Shown in pieces: positions 63,255 to 64,000 of a stretch of DNA of 64,000 nucleotides. The DNA lies in contig NW_020194691.1 of NCBI RefSeq assembly GCF_002865645.1, positions 744,001 to 808,000 on the forward strand, read 5' to 3'. Each line of letters opens with the position of its first letter. Position 1 is the stretch's first letter. The notes under the pieces were generated by a model. That model was given only the letters and a program-made list of their open reading frames with translations, had not been told where the DNA came from and did not search any database. The translations under genes and the position numbers were made by a program. Source of the DNA: Hyaloscypha bicolor E. Taxonomy: Eukaryota; Ascomycota; Leotiomycetes; Helotiales; Hyaloscyphaceae.

Positions 63255-63490
63255 AGGAACTATAGAAATATAATCTCAGATATATCTTTCTTATTTATAT
63301 TTTATAAATTTCTGGGCAGGTTATTAAATTATAGCTATATAGTATTATAAATCCGAAAGATAGAGTTTAATTCTATAGATACTTATAGATATTAATTTTA
63401 TAGGAACTTCCTATAAGTAAATAGACCCTAGTTCTATATTTGAACTATTTTTATAGCTAAAGCCTGAGATATATTTTATTACTAAATACT
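63255..63490. repeat. Repeat downstream of the Ras relic
   Basis: Second copy of the 61160-61530 sequence, in the same orientation, right after the Ras reading frame ends. Confidence 0.6.
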
Positions 63491-64000
63491 ATATATAGAT
63501 TTTCCTGAAATTATATATAAGTATATATATAAAGCAAGTTAACTAGATTTAAATATATATATTATATTAACGGCCGCAATATTAGGAGCCTACTCTTGAA
63601 TTATATCTAATATAGTAGTACTTTTAATATATATTTTACTAGCCTGCCTTCTTTATTCTAGAGCCCATATTCTATACTATTTAATATAGCTTCTTATTTA
63701 ACTTCTTTTACCTTTATTTCCTCAAATAGTTTCGTTATACTCGCAACTTTAGTTATTATCTCTAATTATTAATTCTAATTATATATAATTATATATAAGT
63801 AAAATTCTATTATAGTTATATCTAATATACTATTTATATATAATATATAAACTATAAAACGACTTATAAATACTATTCCTCAAATATTATTATTATAGAG
63901 CTCAGATATATTAAATAAATTAGAGTATTTTCTAGATCTAATAAGAAATAAAGACTAGATAAATACTATAGTAACTATTATACCCTAGCTTACTATCTTA
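63491..64000. other. RIP-eroded DNA to window end
   Basis: AT-rich. The only GC-richer word is ACGGCCGC near 63571. No gene or element boundary is seen. Confidence 0.4.

Noticed and set aside
6024..64000. Very long frames that appear open if TAG/TAA are read through
   Set aside because: TpG depletion removes TGA from all frames, so this is expected by chance; only frames with known motifs were called.
6024..64000. Organellar (mitochondrial) DNA as the source of the AT-rich part
   Set aside because: No tRNA, rRNA or respiratory-chain genes; LTR retrotransposons and the CpA-to-TpA signature point to nuclear RIP.
1..64000. CRISPR array, telomere repeat, rRNA or tRNA genes
   Set aside because: No spaced identical short repeats, no TTAGGG runs, and no tRNA or rRNA sequence recognised by eye.

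Overview
The window looks like nuclear DNA of a filamentous ascomycete (Pezizomycotina). The evidence is a GT-AG intron of 64 bp with a CTGAT branch-like motif, an ankyrin-repeat/zinc-finger protein of a kind common in these fungi, and about 60 kb of A+T-rich, CpA/TpG-depleted DNA full of TAG and TAA. That last feature is the signature of repeat-induced point mutation (RIP). Species cannot be named from sequence alone.

Layout. (1) 1-4000: ordinary-composition DNA. It has a small cysteine-rich ORF (800-970, +), a broken paralogue of it (1490-1642, +), and a minus-strand ankyrin-repeat gene with a C-terminal ZZ-like finger (1974 to about 3741). The ankyrin gene has no usable start codon and ends where composition changes. 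(2) 4008-4952: a non-autonomous hAT-like element with an 8-bp target duplication. (3) About 5270-6023: a satellite of about 157 bp that is much less eroded than its surroundings. (4) 6024-64000: RIP-eroded transposon graveyard. Inside it can be delimited: a Tc1/mariner copy (13851-15562, 37-bp TIRs, DD34E transposase with stops); an ultra-AT element with intact GC-rich TIRs (17888-19613); a minus-strand Ty3/gypsy element (24403-35096, LTRs 293 bp each); and a plus-strand Ty3/gypsy element (43269-56390, LTRs 303 bp each). The last 8 kb holds an 81-bp x3 minisatellite, an 82-bp x2 repeat, and a RIP-destroyed Ras-family GTPase with a long C-terminal extension (61913-63234), with related sequence on both sides.

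Relations. The two gypsy elements retain recognisable reverse transcriptase and RNase H, and the second also retains integrase. All are full of in-frame TAG/TAA, and catalytic Asp codons have become Asn. The Tc1 copy is much less eroded and so probably arrived later, into DNA already altered. The Ras relic shows that a cellular-type gene, not only transposons, was caught by RIP here. No gene beyond about 4 kb appears able to make an intact product.

Limits. In this DNA TGA is rare because TpG is depleted, so almost any frame looks open if TAG/TAA are read through. Only frames with recognisable motifs are called. Most of 6.0-13.8, 15.6-17.9, 19.6-24.4, 35.1-43.3 and 56.4-61.1 kb remains unassigned.
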